A DNA stretch of 64,000 nucleotides from Diplonema japonicum (Eukaryota > Euglenozoa > Diplonemea > Diplonemida > Diplonemidae), in assembly GCA_964019335.1 (NCBI GenBank), contig OZ025696.1:474244-538243 (forward strand), written 5' to 3'. Position numbers and translations under genes: made by a program. This document shows positions 20,495-30,851 of this stretch, piece by piece (position 1 is the first letter of the stretch; the number at the start of each line of letters is the position of its first letter). The notes beneath the pieces are model-generated. The model was not told the DNA's origin and made no database searches. It saw only the letters and a program-made list of their open reading frames with translations.

Positions 20495-22741
20495 GTCCTA
20501 TTCACATTTTTTTCTTTTCCTCTTTCTACTGTTCTTTTTTTTTTTTTCTTTTTTTTTTCTTGAACCCTAAGTTCAGGGATATGCTCAAAACCAACCCCCT
20601 TTAATTTGAGAAAGCCCAAGGCCTATCATTTAGGGGGAAAAGTCATCAGACCTGTCCCCAAGGCTTCATGACCCCAATGTATAAGGACTGTTGGGAAGAG
20701 CAGCAAGAGGATCCCCAGTAGGAGTGAAAGGCATTTAAAACATGGGGGCGAAAACTTGGGGGGCTCAAGGCTAGCACACGTTTTTTTGCAGTTTTTAAAG
20801 CAGAAAAGAAAAAAATGACAACAGGTTTATAAATAAATAAAGAAGAAGAAAAATATAGACATTTAGGATTTGCGTGTACACACTCACCCAGCGAGTCTTG
20901 CGGCTTTAAAAAAAGAGGGTGGGAGTGGGGGTGGTTCTTCCACATGAGAGGAATTGGGACAGAAGGCACCTCACACATGGGGCATGGAAAACTCCAAATA
21001 CTCATGGCCTGACCTGCTAAGGTCATTTGAAGAGGTGCACTTGTCCCATCTTCTTGTTGGTTTCATCTCCGTGTGTAAGCAGGTGCGGACACCACAGTAA
21101 CCTTGGTGTGTTCGCAAGCAGCAAAAAAAGGGGGAAATAAAAAAAAATTAAAGGGGGAGAAAGAATGAGAAGAGCTAGCCTTTCCTTTTTTTTTTTTTTT
21201 TTTTTTTTTTCTTCCAATTAGTTCTTAATGTATCATTGTGTACTGCAACGTTCTTTGAAAATTTTAATTTACGAACCCTTTTTTTTTTTTTTTTTTATTC
21301 TTCTTTTCTTTTTTTTTTTTTTTTTTTTTTCGCTTCATTTTTTTTTTCGTTCTTTTTCTCAAAACTGCAAAGAGAAATACTGGTATTATCAAGGGTGGTC
21401 GCTTTTCACTGTGGGGAGTAGCCAACCTTTAGAAAAAAAAAAGAAGAAAGAAGAAGAAGGAGACAAAAAAAAAAAGAAAAAGGGGAACGAGGAGTGGAAC
21501 TTTATTTTTATTTATTTTTTTTTCTTTTTATTTTTTTTTTTTTCTTTTGCTTAAATTGTGTTTTAAAATATCCTGCTTCCCTGGCCTCGGATAAAAAAAG
21601 AAAATGGGGTTGGGGAAGGGGGCGAGAGGAAAGGGTGAATAACCTTGCATTATTAACAGCAGACAAGGAAAAGAAAACAAGTAAACAAGAGTGAAAGGGG
21701 TGGAGCGGGGAGAAAGTTAAGGGGGTGGCTGGACATGTTTGTTGTACATTCTTTCTTGCACTTCTGTGCTCCAAACAAGCAAAACAACTTTTTTTCCGTT
21801 TTCTTTTCTTTTTCTGGAGGTTTCATCACAAACTTGCATGTCCACAGCCTTAAGCGCGTTAATGCCTACAAGGATCGCTTTTTCTTTTTTTTTTTTTTTA
21901 AATTACCACTGGTTTACCAAGGGAGGGATGAGCTCTCTCCTTTCATTACTCAATCCATACGATCCATGCAAGAAAAAAAGAAGAGGAGGAGGAAGAAGGG
22001 GGAGGGGGATTTCCCATTTATTTTCTGTTCTTTTTCTCGGGGTTAAAACACCCTTTGCTCTCAAACCGGTAGACCCCAGAAGAAGCAAGAACCCTGTGGT
22101 AACAGGAGAAAGAAAAGAAGAAAAAAAAAGAAAATAATATGTTTTCTCTGTTAGGGTCCAAAGACCTAGTTCTGTGTGTCTTCTCTCTCTTCCGGGGCTT
22201 GCGGGCTTTGAGCAGGTGTCGCTTTGTTGTAAACCTCTTAGTTATTTTCAGGTAAAAGGGTACGTGAAAAGTAAAAAAAAGAGATATAAAAAGGTATCGA
22301 AATACTTTTTTTTCCGGGCACGTAAGAGGTTTACAGCATTGCTTTTTTTTTTTTTTTTTTTTTTTTTCTTTCTTTTTTGGAAAACAAAAAGCAGGCATGT
22401 GAGTGTTGCATGCTCAGGGGGGAGGGGGTAAATTAAATACGAGAAACGAGATAAATTCAAGGGAGGAGGGAGGAGGGAGGAGGGAGGAGGGAGGAGGGAG
22501 GAGGGAGGAGGGAGAAGGAGAAGGAAAAGAAAAGGCCGATATAAATAAAAAGGAGGGATAAAATCCTGAGAAGGGCTAGGCCGACACTACAGAGAGGTCT
22601 TGCAGCCATGGCAATTCTCATTGTAAACAAGCCCTTAGCTTCATCTTTAAAAAAAGGGGGGGGGGGCGAGGAAAAAAAGGGGGGAAGGAAAAGGAAACCC
22701 TCTTCTAACAGAGAAATACTCACTGTTACTGCCTGTCCTTC

Positions 22742-22773
<32 letters not shown>

Positions 22774-22870
22774 CCTTCTTGCAACAAGGGCCAAGGCGTA
22801 ATCACGAGAACTTACTCTAGCAGAAACATGAAAAGCCCTTCTTTTTCCTTTTTTTTTTTTTTCCCTTCTT
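20495..22870. other. Gene-free, homopolymer-rich spacer
   Basis: No gene supported. Long poly-T and poly-A runs occur throughout (for example 21186-21210, 21280-21297, 22345-22368, 22749-22773). The reading frames here are low-complexity Phe/Lys strings produced by those runs. Confidence 0.6.
22461..22513. repeat. GGAGGGA minisatellite
   Basis: About seven tandem copies of the 7-mer GGAGGGA. With this many G tracts it could form a G-quadruplex on the plus strand. Confidence 0.92.
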
Positions 22871-23572
22871 TTAATTGCAGCAAGTCGGTTCTGAGGTCGA
22901 CTTCTTGGGAGCTTCATCATCATTGCCTGATGCCTTCTTGCTCAAAAAGAAGTGGAGGTAGGCTTGCCAAGCCAGCCAGCCCAGCCACAAGCCAAAAACA
23001 ACGGCTAAGAAAAGCCCAACATTCATTGTCATTGCAATCAACATAAGGAAGTACCCAAGGGTGATACAGAACAGCATCAGGAAGGCACGGAAGGGGAAGG
23101 GCATCTCGACCTCACGAGCCACATTGTTTGTGAAGCCGCAGATGGCGCCGGCAATGAGAGTGAAGATGACGGCAAAGGCATACATCCCTTCAGAGGTGAC
23201 CTTCCACTCGTCAAAGAGGATAGTCGTTCGGTGCGAGTTGTAGAAGGTCATGGGTGCCATCTCCATGAGATGTGCAGCACCTGGGGTGGGGGTGCCTCCT
23301 GCCTCCACTGAGTTCATGCAATGGCCCATTCTGACACTCCAGTCACACTTCTCGCAGTTGCTGGTCTGACCTGCACACATATCCATCTCCATCATGCACT
23401 CCCCCTTGTCCATCTTGCACCCGTCCATTGCCATGCACATTGTGTGGTTGTGTGCGCTGCAGTCGTCCTCCATCGCCATGCACCTCCCACCGTGTGACAT
23501 GCATTTCATGCAGTGCATCTTGTCCTTCTCGATGCAGGACGCCAAGACCGCTATGGCGAGCAAGGTCAGCAT
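22871..23572 (-). CDS. CTR-family copper transporter
   Basis: About 233 residues from the ATG at 23572; the upstream in-frame codons come from a repeat and a poly-A run. A signal peptide (MLTLLAIAVLASC) is followed by a lumenal or extracellular domain rich in Met, His and Cys (CMAMDGCKM, CMMEMDMC), the usual copper-collecting region. Then come three membrane spans: one after HRTTILFDEWKV, a second with the MxxxM copper-relay motif (YFLMLIAMTM) and a third with GxxxG (GLWLG). The tail ends in Cys-Cys, as in CTR C-termini that hand copper onward. These proteins form trimers that import Cu(I). The N-terminal domain has more Cys than most relatives, which may mean extra disulfides. Confidence 0.88.
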   Translation of the reverse strand: MLTLLAIAVLASCIEKDKMHCMKCMSHGGRCMAMEDDCSAHNHTMCMAMDGCKMDKGECMMEMDMCAGQTSNCEKCDWSVRMGHCMNSVEAGGTPTPGAAHLMEMAPMTFYNSHRTTILFDEWKVTSEGMYAFAVIFTLIAGAICGFTNNVAREVEMPFPFRAFLMLFCITLGYFLMLIAMTMNVGLFLAVVFGLWLGWLAWQAYLHFFLSKKASGNDDEAPKKSTSEPTCCN

Positions 23573-23702
23573 TTTCTTTTTTTTTTTTTTTTTTTTTTTT
23601 GTGTTGGTAGTTAACAGTCTTGTTGTAGCATTCTCGATAAAAAGCAGCTGGGATTTTGTAAGAATAACTGAAGAAGTAGTAAGAAAAAAAGAAATATATA
23701 TA

Positions 23703-24022
23703 TGAGTTAAAGGAGGCCGGTGTTGGTGGTGCCCTGCACAAGAACTGTCTACTTGATTACAGGGGGTGCACCGCGGCCGAGTTGTAGCTTCTTCTGCGTT
23801 CCGCGTCATGTCCTTAATGCATGCGGTGTACAGCTCAACCCCAGCCAGGACGTCCTGGGTAACCAAGATTCTGCACTCGTGCAGTTTGCTGCCTGTTCAT
23901 CACCCTGAGCATCTGCGTTACGTTCTTCCACTTGGGCGCTACCAGTGATGACCGACGAGGAGGTCAACAGCGAACAACACATCTGATGTTTTTCTTATAT
24001 TTTCATGTTATCCCCACCACCT
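23703..24022 (+). repeat. Family A dispersed repeat, fullest copy
   Basis: A ~320-bp unit running from TATATATGAGTTAAAGGAGG through GGTGTTGGTGGTGCCCTGCA to a CATGTTATCCCCACCACCT end. Diverged full or partial copies occur at about 24447-24606, 24728-24840, 25035-25209, 25219-25480, 25672-25887, 25897-26000, 28200-28363, 28655-28905, 28915-29223, 29237-29490 and 29500-29812. It has no obvious tRNA-like promoter and no coding potential. Just the first ~35 bp also occur at 53043-53088 and 63733-63770. Confidence 0.85.
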
Positions 24023-24081
24023 TAAAAAAAAGAATGCGGTATGTGACACAGTGGCCACCCTTGTGAAACTTCGCCCCAAAG

Positions 24082-24224
24082 CAGTGATGGGTGAATCCAG
24101 TCCGGTCTGGTGTACCCAATTTACCGGACTGACCGGACTGACTGGACTCGAAAATTTTCTGCAATTTTTGACACACCTGCAAACACTTTTTTTTCAAATA
24201 TTTTTGGACAATGATTTTTTTTTC

Positions 24225-24262
<38 letters not shown>

Positions 24263-24435
24263 CTTCTTCTTCTTCTTCTTTGTACCACAGACATGCACAG
24301 CTCCATCAAGCAATTTGCACCTATCTACTCCAGTGCACTGCAGCTGCAGGTATGTACATATGTCCGGAAATGTTGTATTTGGATGTAACCCGGCTGTGGT
24401 GATCAACGTGGAACGCAGAAGAAGCTACAACCTGG
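24082..24435 (+). repeat. Copy of the hAT-like element's left end
   Basis: Begins CAGTGATGGGTGAATCC and continues with (GACTG/GACCG) pentamers, AATTTTCTGCAATTTTTGAC, a poly-T run and CATGCACAGCTCCATCAAG. It closely matches 27844-28190. No matching inverted right end lies next to it. Confidence 0.8.
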
Positions 24436-24606
24436 CCGTGGTGAGAGATATATGAGTTAAAGGACCTGCACAAGACTACTTGATTACAGGGGGTACACCA
24501 CAGCTGAGTTGTAGCTTCTTCTGCGTTCCGTGTTCCGTCTCCTTAATGTGTGCGGTGTTCAGCTCAACCCCAGCCGGGGCGTCCCAGGTAACCAGATTCT
24601 GCTCAT

Positions 24607-24722
24607 GCAGGGGTGGGTCGTTCCGTTCCCTTCCGCCAAACTGAAAAGTCGGAGCTTGGTGGAACGGCAGAACCAGGGAATTCCTTACCTTTTTTTTTTT
24701 TTTTTTTTTTTTTTCCTATTGT
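24607..24722 (+). repeat. Family B repeat (GGAACTTGGTGGAACGG) with poly-T tail
   Basis: Unit starting GCAGGGGTGGGTCGTTCCGT, then GGAAC-type short repeats, GGGAATTCCTTACC and a poly-T tract. Similar copies occur at 24838-24985, 25482-25620, 25998-26235 (expanded) and 28362-28462. Several are followed by TTGCATCATCAAGGTTGAAA. Confidence 0.8.
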
Positions 24723-25587
24723 CCTTAATCACCACAGCCGGGTTGTAGCTTCTTCTGCGTTCCACGTCATGTCCTTAATGTGTGCAGTGTTCAGTTCAAC
24801 CCCAGCCAGGGCGTCCTGGGTAACCAAGATTCTGCTCATGCAGGGGTGGGTCGTTTTGTTCCCTTCTGCCAAACTGAAAAGTCGGAACTTGGTGGAACTG
24901 GAACTTGGCAGACAGGGAATTCCTAACCTATTTTTTTTTTTTTTTTCCCCCTTTTTTTTTCCCCCTTTTTTTTTTTTTTTTTTTCCTCTTTGCATCATCA
25001 AGGTTGAAAGTGGTGACTATATCACCACAACACTGACAGCACAATATTCCGTGTTGTGTCCTTAATGTGTGCAGTGTGCAGCTCAACACCAGAGCATCTG
25101 CAATACGTTCCTCCACTTGGGCGCTACCAGTGATGACCGACGTGGAGGTCAACAGCGAACAACACATCTGATGTACTTCTTATATTTCCATGTTATCTCC
25201 ACCACCTGAATGATATATATATGAGTTAAAAGAGGCCGGTGTTGGTGGTGCCCTGCACAAGAACTGTCTACTTGATTACAGGGGGCACACTGCAACCGAG
25301 TTGTAGCTTCTTCTGCATTCCGTGTCATGTCTTTAATGTGTGTGGTGTTCAGCTCAACCCCAGCCAGAGTGTCCCAGGTAACCAAGATTCGGCACTTGTG
25401 CAGTTTGCTGCCTGTTTGTCACCCTGAGCATCTGCATTATGTTCTTCCACTCAGGCGCTACCAGGGAGCTACTGGTGATGACAGGGGTGGGTCGTTCCGT
25501 TCCCTTCTGCCAAACTGAAAAGTCGGAACTTGGTGGAACGGCGGAACCGGAACTTGGCGGAACATGGTGGAACAGGGAATCCTTACC

Positions 25588-25621
<34 letters not shown>

Positions 25622-26035
25622 CCTCTTTGCATCATCAAGGTCGAAAGTGGTGACTATATCACCACAACATTGTCTACTTGATTACAGGGGGCACACCTTG
25701 GCCTAGCTGTAGCTTCTTCTGCATTCCATGTCGTGTCCTTAATGCGTCTCAACCCCAGCCATGGCGCCCCTGTAATCTTCTCCCACACAGGCACTACCAG
25801 TGATGACCAACGTAGGTCAACAGCGAACAACACATCTGATGTACTTCTTTATATTTCCATATTGCTGTGTTATCCCCACCACCCAATAATAAAAGAGGTA
25901 AAGGAAACCAGTGACAGGGTGCACCTTGGCCACGTTTGCATTCCACGTTGTGTCCTTAATGTATGCGGTGTGCAGCTCAACCCTAGCCAGTGCTCTGGGC
26001 AGGGGTGGGTTGTTCTGTTCCCTTCCACCAAACTG

Positions 26036-26235
26036 AAAAGTCGGAACTTGGCAGAACGGTGGAACCAGAACTTAGCGGAACTGGTAGAACTGGCGGAACA
26101 TGGCAGAACTGGTGGAACATGGTGGAACATAGCAGAACTGGTGGAACTGGTGGAACTGGTGGAACATGGTGGAACTGGTGGAACATGGTGGAACTAGCAG
26201 AACATGGTGGAACTGGTGGAACGTGGTGGAACATG
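26036..26235. repeat. GGAACTGGT/GGAACATGGT minisatellite
   Basis: About 200 bp of 9- and 12-base units such as GGAACTGGT and GGAACATGGTGG in mixed order, arising from a family B copy. A CTG/TTG-rich microsatellite follows at 26234-26298. Confidence 0.9.
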
Positions 26236-26263
26236 CTGCTGCTGTGGCTGCTGTGATTGCTGT

Positions 26264-26295
<32 letters not shown>

Positions 26296-26483
26296 TGGTT
26301 GTACACGTCCACTGCTCCTCTAACCTTTCTCTGCCTTGCGGGTTGCCTCCAGTGTCTTATCTGCTGCTTGGATCCTTGCCAGGTATGAGGGGGGAGGTTC
26401 TGGTCCCTGAAGCTCCTGGCCAGCTCATTTGCCACTGCAAAACCCCTGTCTACACCTGCCCTCTTCACATCCAACCTCCTCAG

Positions 26484-26744
26484 CTATCCTTGGTCCTTCC
26501 TTCCCCTCTTAGGTGTGCCTGTGTGTGTCCTTGTTGCAGGTAGGAGGGGTGTCACCTCCACTACCTGCTCTGCAAAATGGGCAAAGGCATTGACTTCACC
26601 TGTTCCTTCTTCAGCCAGAAAGGCACCTGCATCATTGACACCAACTGTGCCAACTATGTGCTCTTCAGCACCATCTGGTCCCCTCAAGTGCACCTGCACC
26701 CTCTGCCCATTCAACGCTTCATACTGTGACATTTTTCTGAGCAA
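26484..26744 (-). CDS. Small open frame, unknown, probably retroelement-derived
   Basis: An 86-residue frame, shorter (~82) from the internal Met in MSQYEALNGQ. It contains the well-structured run VQVHLRGPDGAEEHIVGTVG. It ends in THTGTPKRGRKDQG, encoded by a ~55-bp segment (26486-26541) that is directly repeated at 27069-27126. The frame lies 3' of the RNase H relic on the same strand. It could be the tail of that retrotransposon or an unrelated remnant. Confidence 0.3.
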   Translation of the reverse strand: MLRKMSQYEALNGQRVQVHLRGPDGAEEHIVGTVGVNDAGAFLAEEGTGEVNAFAHFAEQVVEVTPLLPATRTHTGTPKRGRKDQG

Positions 26745-26881
26745 ACAGGGATTTCAGACAGATCACTGTATGGTAAGTAACACTGCCAGAAAAACCACAA
26801 AAAAGGATCAATGAATAAGAGTATAAAAGTATGAATAAAACATTGAAAATAAAAAGCGAAAAGTAAAACAAAAGCAGAGAG

Positions 26882-26980
26882 GGATGAAAGAAAAAGCTTT
26901 CTGGTCCTCCCTTGACCCTTTCTCACACCTGTTCTTCGCACGTCCCAGGTGGTACTCCCTGAGTAATTGAGAATTACTTT
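26882..26980 (+). repeat. Left arm of a ~100-bp inverted repeat pair
   Basis: Its reverse complement occurs at 31379-31480 with only a few differences. The shared core includes CTCCCTTGACCCTTTCTCAC and CCCAGGTGGTACTCCCTGAG. The arms enclose 4.4 kb holding the retrotransposon relic, the hAT-like insertion and the UHM relic. Confidence 0.9.
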
Positions 26981-26999
26981 AGCACCTTTTTTTTTAACC

Positions 27000-27836
27000 C
27001 CCAAACTTCTCACTTTCACCCCACTGGCCAGATGTGAGGTCTTCCACATCTTCCTGGACATTGGTTGTGCATCCTTGGTCCTTCCTTCCCCTCTTAAGTG
27101 TGCCTGTACATGTCCTTATTGCAGGTGTCCCCTGTGTGTGTGCCATGGTCACCAGCCAGCTCCACATCTGGTGGTTGAGCTTCTCCCTCTGTTGCATTGG
27201 GCCAGCTCACAGCTGCTCAACAAGGGAGAGGGAGTCGGTGCAGATCAACAGTGGGGACTTTGCCAGCAAAGGGTGTGTTTTTCAGAGGGTAGCCACCATA
27301 TCCAGCACCATTTTCACAGCCATGCCCTCTGCCCAAAAAGATGAACAGAAGTCGTTGATGCCATAGCACACAGACACAGGGGTCAGGGGGGGAGGCAGCT
27401 GCAGATAAACCCCAGAGCCACCTTTCACCTTCTGTCCAACCTGTACAACCAAGCCATCTGTGTAGGCATGGATGCCTGGGGGGAGGGCCACAAGAGCAGC
27501 CTTGGCTGCCTTCCACCTGTCTGTGTCTGGTGATGATTGTGTGACCCTGCCAGGAAGGTCAGTTCTGAAGTTGACCATGGGGTGTAGCCAATAGGTACTC
27601 GAAGTGCACCTTTGGTTCCAACCCGCATCGATGCAGTGCTTGGTAGCCAGAGTGCAGCCACCCACACCCCAGCCTGTTTGCCTGCTTCAGCTTGACCATC
27701 TCCCTGTGAACCAGGGAGGACTGCCAGCAGAAGGCCTTTGCCATCATTGTCGCCACAGCACCCTCTGCCATTCTTTCGAGGGGAAGCAGTCCTGCCTCAG
27801 CTAGGAGCTTGTACCCTCTGGAGCCACTCCAGCAGC
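27000..27836 (-). pseudogene. Non-LTR retrotransposon relic: linker and RNase H
   Basis: On the minus strand, a linker containing LLAEAGLLPLERM and AVATMMAKAF is typical of the segment after reverse transcriptase in ingi/L1-like elements. It is followed by an RNase H domain: HAYTDG (first catalytic Asp), GGSGVY, then FWAEGMAV (catalytic Glu). After a frame change comes ICTDSLSLVEQL (next Asp) and a W-containing helix (LNHQMWSWLV). Several frame changes and a stop show it is dead. It is the continuation of the reverse transcriptase fragment at 30196-30575, now separated by an inserted element. Confidence 0.75.
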
Positions 27837-28466
27837 CTGTGATCAGTGATGGGTGAATCCAGTCTGGTCCGGTGTACCCATTTTACCAGACTGACCAGAC
27901 TGACCAGATCGGCCGGACTGACCAGACTCAAAAATTTTCTGCAATTTTTGACACACCTGCAAACACTTTTTTTTCAAATATTTTTGGACAATGATTTTTT
28001 TTTTTTTTTTTTTTTCTTTTTCTTCTTCTTCATACCACAGACATGCACAGCTCCATCAAGCCATTTGCACCTATCTACTCTGGTGCACTGCAGCTGCCGG
28101 TATGTACAAATGTCTGGAAATGTTGTATTTGGATGTAATACAACCTGGCTGTGGTGATCGATGCGGAACACAGAAGAAGCTACAACCCGGCCGCAGTGAG
28201 ATATATATGAGTTAAAGGACCTGCACAAGACTACTTGATTACAGGGGGTACACCACAGCCGAGTTGTAGCTTCTTCTGTGTTCTGTGTTGTGTCCTTAAT
28301 GTGTGTGGTGTTCAGCTCAACCCCAGCCGGGGCGTCCTGGGTAACCAAGATTCTGCTTGTGCAGGATTGGGTCGTTCCATTCCCTTCTGCCAAACTGAAA
28401 GTCGGAACTTGGCAGAATGGCAGAACCGGAACTTGGTGGAACAGGGAATTCCTTACTTTTTTTTTT

Positions 28467-28579
28467 GTTTTAACAATATTATTGTCGAGACTAAAAACTA
28501 GTTGATGGCAGCATAATGAGCTATTTTATTAGGTAAAATTCCGCTCGTGTGCACAAACAAATGGAGTGTCAAACTAGTT
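28467..28579 (-). repeat. Short interspersed element with CTAGTT ends
   Basis: About 113 bp; its reverse complement resembles 62619-62719. Shared parts are CATTTGTTTGTG, ATTTTACCTAATAAAATA, CATCAACTAGTTTTTAGT and AATAATATTGTT. One end also resembles 1538-1570. Confidence 0.75.
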
Positions 28580-29980
28580 CCCCCCCCCTTTTTTTTTCCT
28601 CTTTGCATCATCAAGGTTGAAAGTGGTGACTATATCACCACAACACTGACAGCACAATATTCCGTGTTGTGTCCTTAATGTGTGCAGTGTGCAGCTCAAC
28701 ACCAGAGCATCTGCAATACGTTCCTCCACTAGAGACCAGTGACAGGGGGTGCACCTTGGCCGCTTCTGCGTTCCGTGTCGTGTCCTTAATGCATGCGGTG
28801 TGCAGCTCAACCCCAGCTGGTGCCCTATGTAGTTTACTCACCCTGAGCATCTGCAATTTGTTCTTCCACTCAGGGTGCTACAGGTGATGACCAGCCAAGT
28901 GGATGGAGGAAATGCCTGTTTGTCGTGTTGGTGGTGCCTGCACAAGAACTGTTAACTTGATACAGGGGGGCACTGCAGCTGAGTTGTAGCTTCTTCTGTG
29001 TTCTGTGTTGTGTTCTTAATGTGTGCAGTGTGCAGCTTAACCCCAGCCATAGCAACCCGGGGTAACCAAGATTCTGCGCTCATGCAGTTTGCTGCCAATT
29101 CATCACCCTGAGCATCTGCATTATGTTCTCCACTTGGGTGCTACTGGTGATGACCAACATGGAGGTCAACAGTGAACAACACATCTGATGTACTTCTTAT
29201 ATTTCCATGTTATCCCCACCACCTGAATGATATATATATGAGTTAAAAGAGGCCGGTGTTGGTGGCACCCTGCACAAGAACTGTCTGCTTGATTACAGGG
29301 GTGCACCGCAACCGAGTTGTAGCTTCTTCTGCATTCTGTGTCATGTCTTTAATGTGTGTGGTGTAGTTTGCTGCCTGTTTGTCACCCTAAGCATCTGCAT
29401 TATGTTCTTCCACTCAGGAGCTGATGAGGAGGTCAACAGTGAACAACACATCTGATGTTTTTTCATGCTATCCCCACCACCTTTGGAATAATATACAAGA
29501 GTTAAAGGAGGCTGGTGTTGGCAGTGCCCTGCACAAGAACTGTCTACTTGATTACAGGGGGTGCACCGCAGCCGGGTTGTAGCTTCTTCTGCGTTCTGCA
29601 TCGTGTCCTTAATCACTGCGGCCGAGTTGTAGCTTCTTCTGTGCTCCGTGTCGTGTCCTTAATGTGCAGGGTTCAGCTCAACCCTAGCCGGGGCGCCCTG
29701 GGTAACCAAGATTCTGCACTCGTGTGGTTTGCTCGGTGATGACCAATGAGGAGGTCAACAGCAAACAACACATCTGATGTTTTTCTTATATTTTCATGTT
29801 ATCCCCACCACCTGAAAAAGAAGATAAAAGTTTTTTTTTTTTTCTTCGTTTCTCATTGTTTTTGTTGTTGTTGTCGTCTCTCAGTACCTGTGTAACATCT
29901 TGTCTTGTAGACATCTGTTTATATGTTTGAACTCTGCAGCAAAAAAAAGGGGGGATGTGGTGTTGTGGTTGTATCTTGTA

Positions 29981-30103
29981 CGGTCCGGTTCAGTCCAGTC
30001 CAGTCCAGTCCAGTCCGGTCTGGTCCAGTCTGGTCCGGTCTGGTCCAGTCCAGTCCGGTCCGGTCCGGTCCAGTCTGGTCAGTCTGGTCAGTCCGGTCAG
30101 TCC
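29981..30103. repeat. CCAGT/CCGGT pentanucleotide array
   Basis: About 24 tandem pentamers alternating CCAGT, CCGGT and CTGGT. A shorter run at 30132-30165 is separated by TCGAAATTCACGCCAGATC. Both are subterminal repeats of the hAT-like element. Confidence 0.9.
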
Positions 30104-30195
30104 GGCATAATTGGGTCGAAATTCACGCCAGATCCGGTCCGGTCCGGTCCAGTCCGGTCTAGTCCTAATTAGGATTCACCCATCACTGCTGTGAT

Positions 30196-30575
30196 CAGTA
30201 CTGCCGCCTCCTGTGAAGCCCAGCCAGGTCCTTCCTCCCAACATCATCGAGCCTGCTGTAGTAGACCCCCATGCAGTAGTGCAGCAGTGGGAGGATGTAT
30301 GTAATGTAGAGAGACCACAGAGTGTCCCTCTTGCTGCCCCAGGACGTGCCAGACAAGAGCTTCAGCACCCTCAGCCTTTTGCTGGCCCACTGTAGGATGT
30401 CCTGTGTGTGTTCACCAAACGTGAGCCCAGAGTCCACTGTAACCCTAAGGTACCTTGCGTGTTCAGACAGAGGCAGGGGATGGGCTGCAATGTAATCCAC
30501 GTTGGGCCATCGCAAAATTAACGTCCTGAGGGATGGGTTGCACTTGCCCCTGTACCCTAAGGCTCCTCCTAACGG
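30196..30575 (-). pseudogene. Non-LTR retrotransposon relic: C-terminal part of reverse transcriptase
   Basis: The frame reads NPSLRTLILRW, then YLRVTVDSGLTFGEHTQDIL, RVLKLLSGTSWGSKRDTLW and YILPLLHYCMGVY, the thumb/connection region found in ingi/jockey-type elements. The catalytic YxDD region is missing because the copy is 5'-truncated, next to the tRNA-like sequence at 30575-30655. The 3' side is broken at 30195 by the hAT-like element. Confidence 0.8.
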
Positions 30576-30655
30576 GCTGCTGGGAGAATTGAACCGACGC
30601 TACTAGAAGGCTGCCCATACACTAACCAACTAGACCATGATCGATCCCAGCAGCC
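30575..30655 (-). other. tRNA-like sequence with box A and box B
   Basis: On the minus strand, an 81-nt stretch has perfectly complementary ends (GGCTGCTGGGA and TCCCAGCAGCC). It carries a consensus box A (TGGTCTAGTTGG) and a box B (GGTTCAATTCT), so it resembles a Pol III tRNA gene. There are ~10 extra bases between the acceptor stem and box A, and the T stem pairs poorly, so a working tRNA is unlikely. It is probably a tRNA pseudogene or a tRNA-derived element. Confidence 0.5.
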
Positions 30656-30851
30656 ACCAGATGCAAAAAAATGAAGACGAATAACTGAAAAGGCCTGAAA
30701 ATTGCTCAGTGTAAAAATCAGATTTTACTTCACATTTACAGCACTTTTTTAAGCCAAATTCGGCCATTACTTTACCTTTGTTCTTCACTTTACAGGAGGT
30801 GCCACGTGAAGGCTGTGAGTTGGGTTTTATCCTCCTTTCTGTGTGCCTCAG

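Larger units (their letters stand above)
27844..30188. mobile_element. Non-autonomous hAT-like element inserted in the retrotransposon relic
   Basis: A 2345-bp block with perfect 17-bp terminal inverted repeats, CAGTGATGGGTGAATCC at 27844-27860 and its complement at 30172-30188. It is flanked by CTGTGAT on both sides (27837-27843 and 30189-30195), possibly an 8-bp duplication with one base lost. CAGTG-type ends and 8-bp duplications are characteristic of hAT elements. Subterminal CCAGT/CCGGT pentamers lie at both ends. No transposase is visible; the interior consists of family A and B repeats. Removing the block brings the retrotransposon's RT end and linker back together. Confidence 0.78.

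Noticed and set aside
23573-23866. N-terminal extension of the CTR gene
   Set aside because: It is made of family A repeat and a poly-A run; the signal peptide begins at the ATG at 23572.
29981-30165. CRISPR or telomere-like array
   Set aside because: Simple pentamers without spacers and not a telomere motif; they are subterminal repeats of the hAT-like element, which has a clear boundary.
24082-30188. Longer hAT-like element using the left end at 24082
   Set aside because: The flanks of 24082 do not match those at 30189, whereas 27837-27843 and 30189-30195 share CTGTGAT and interrupt the same retrotransposon.
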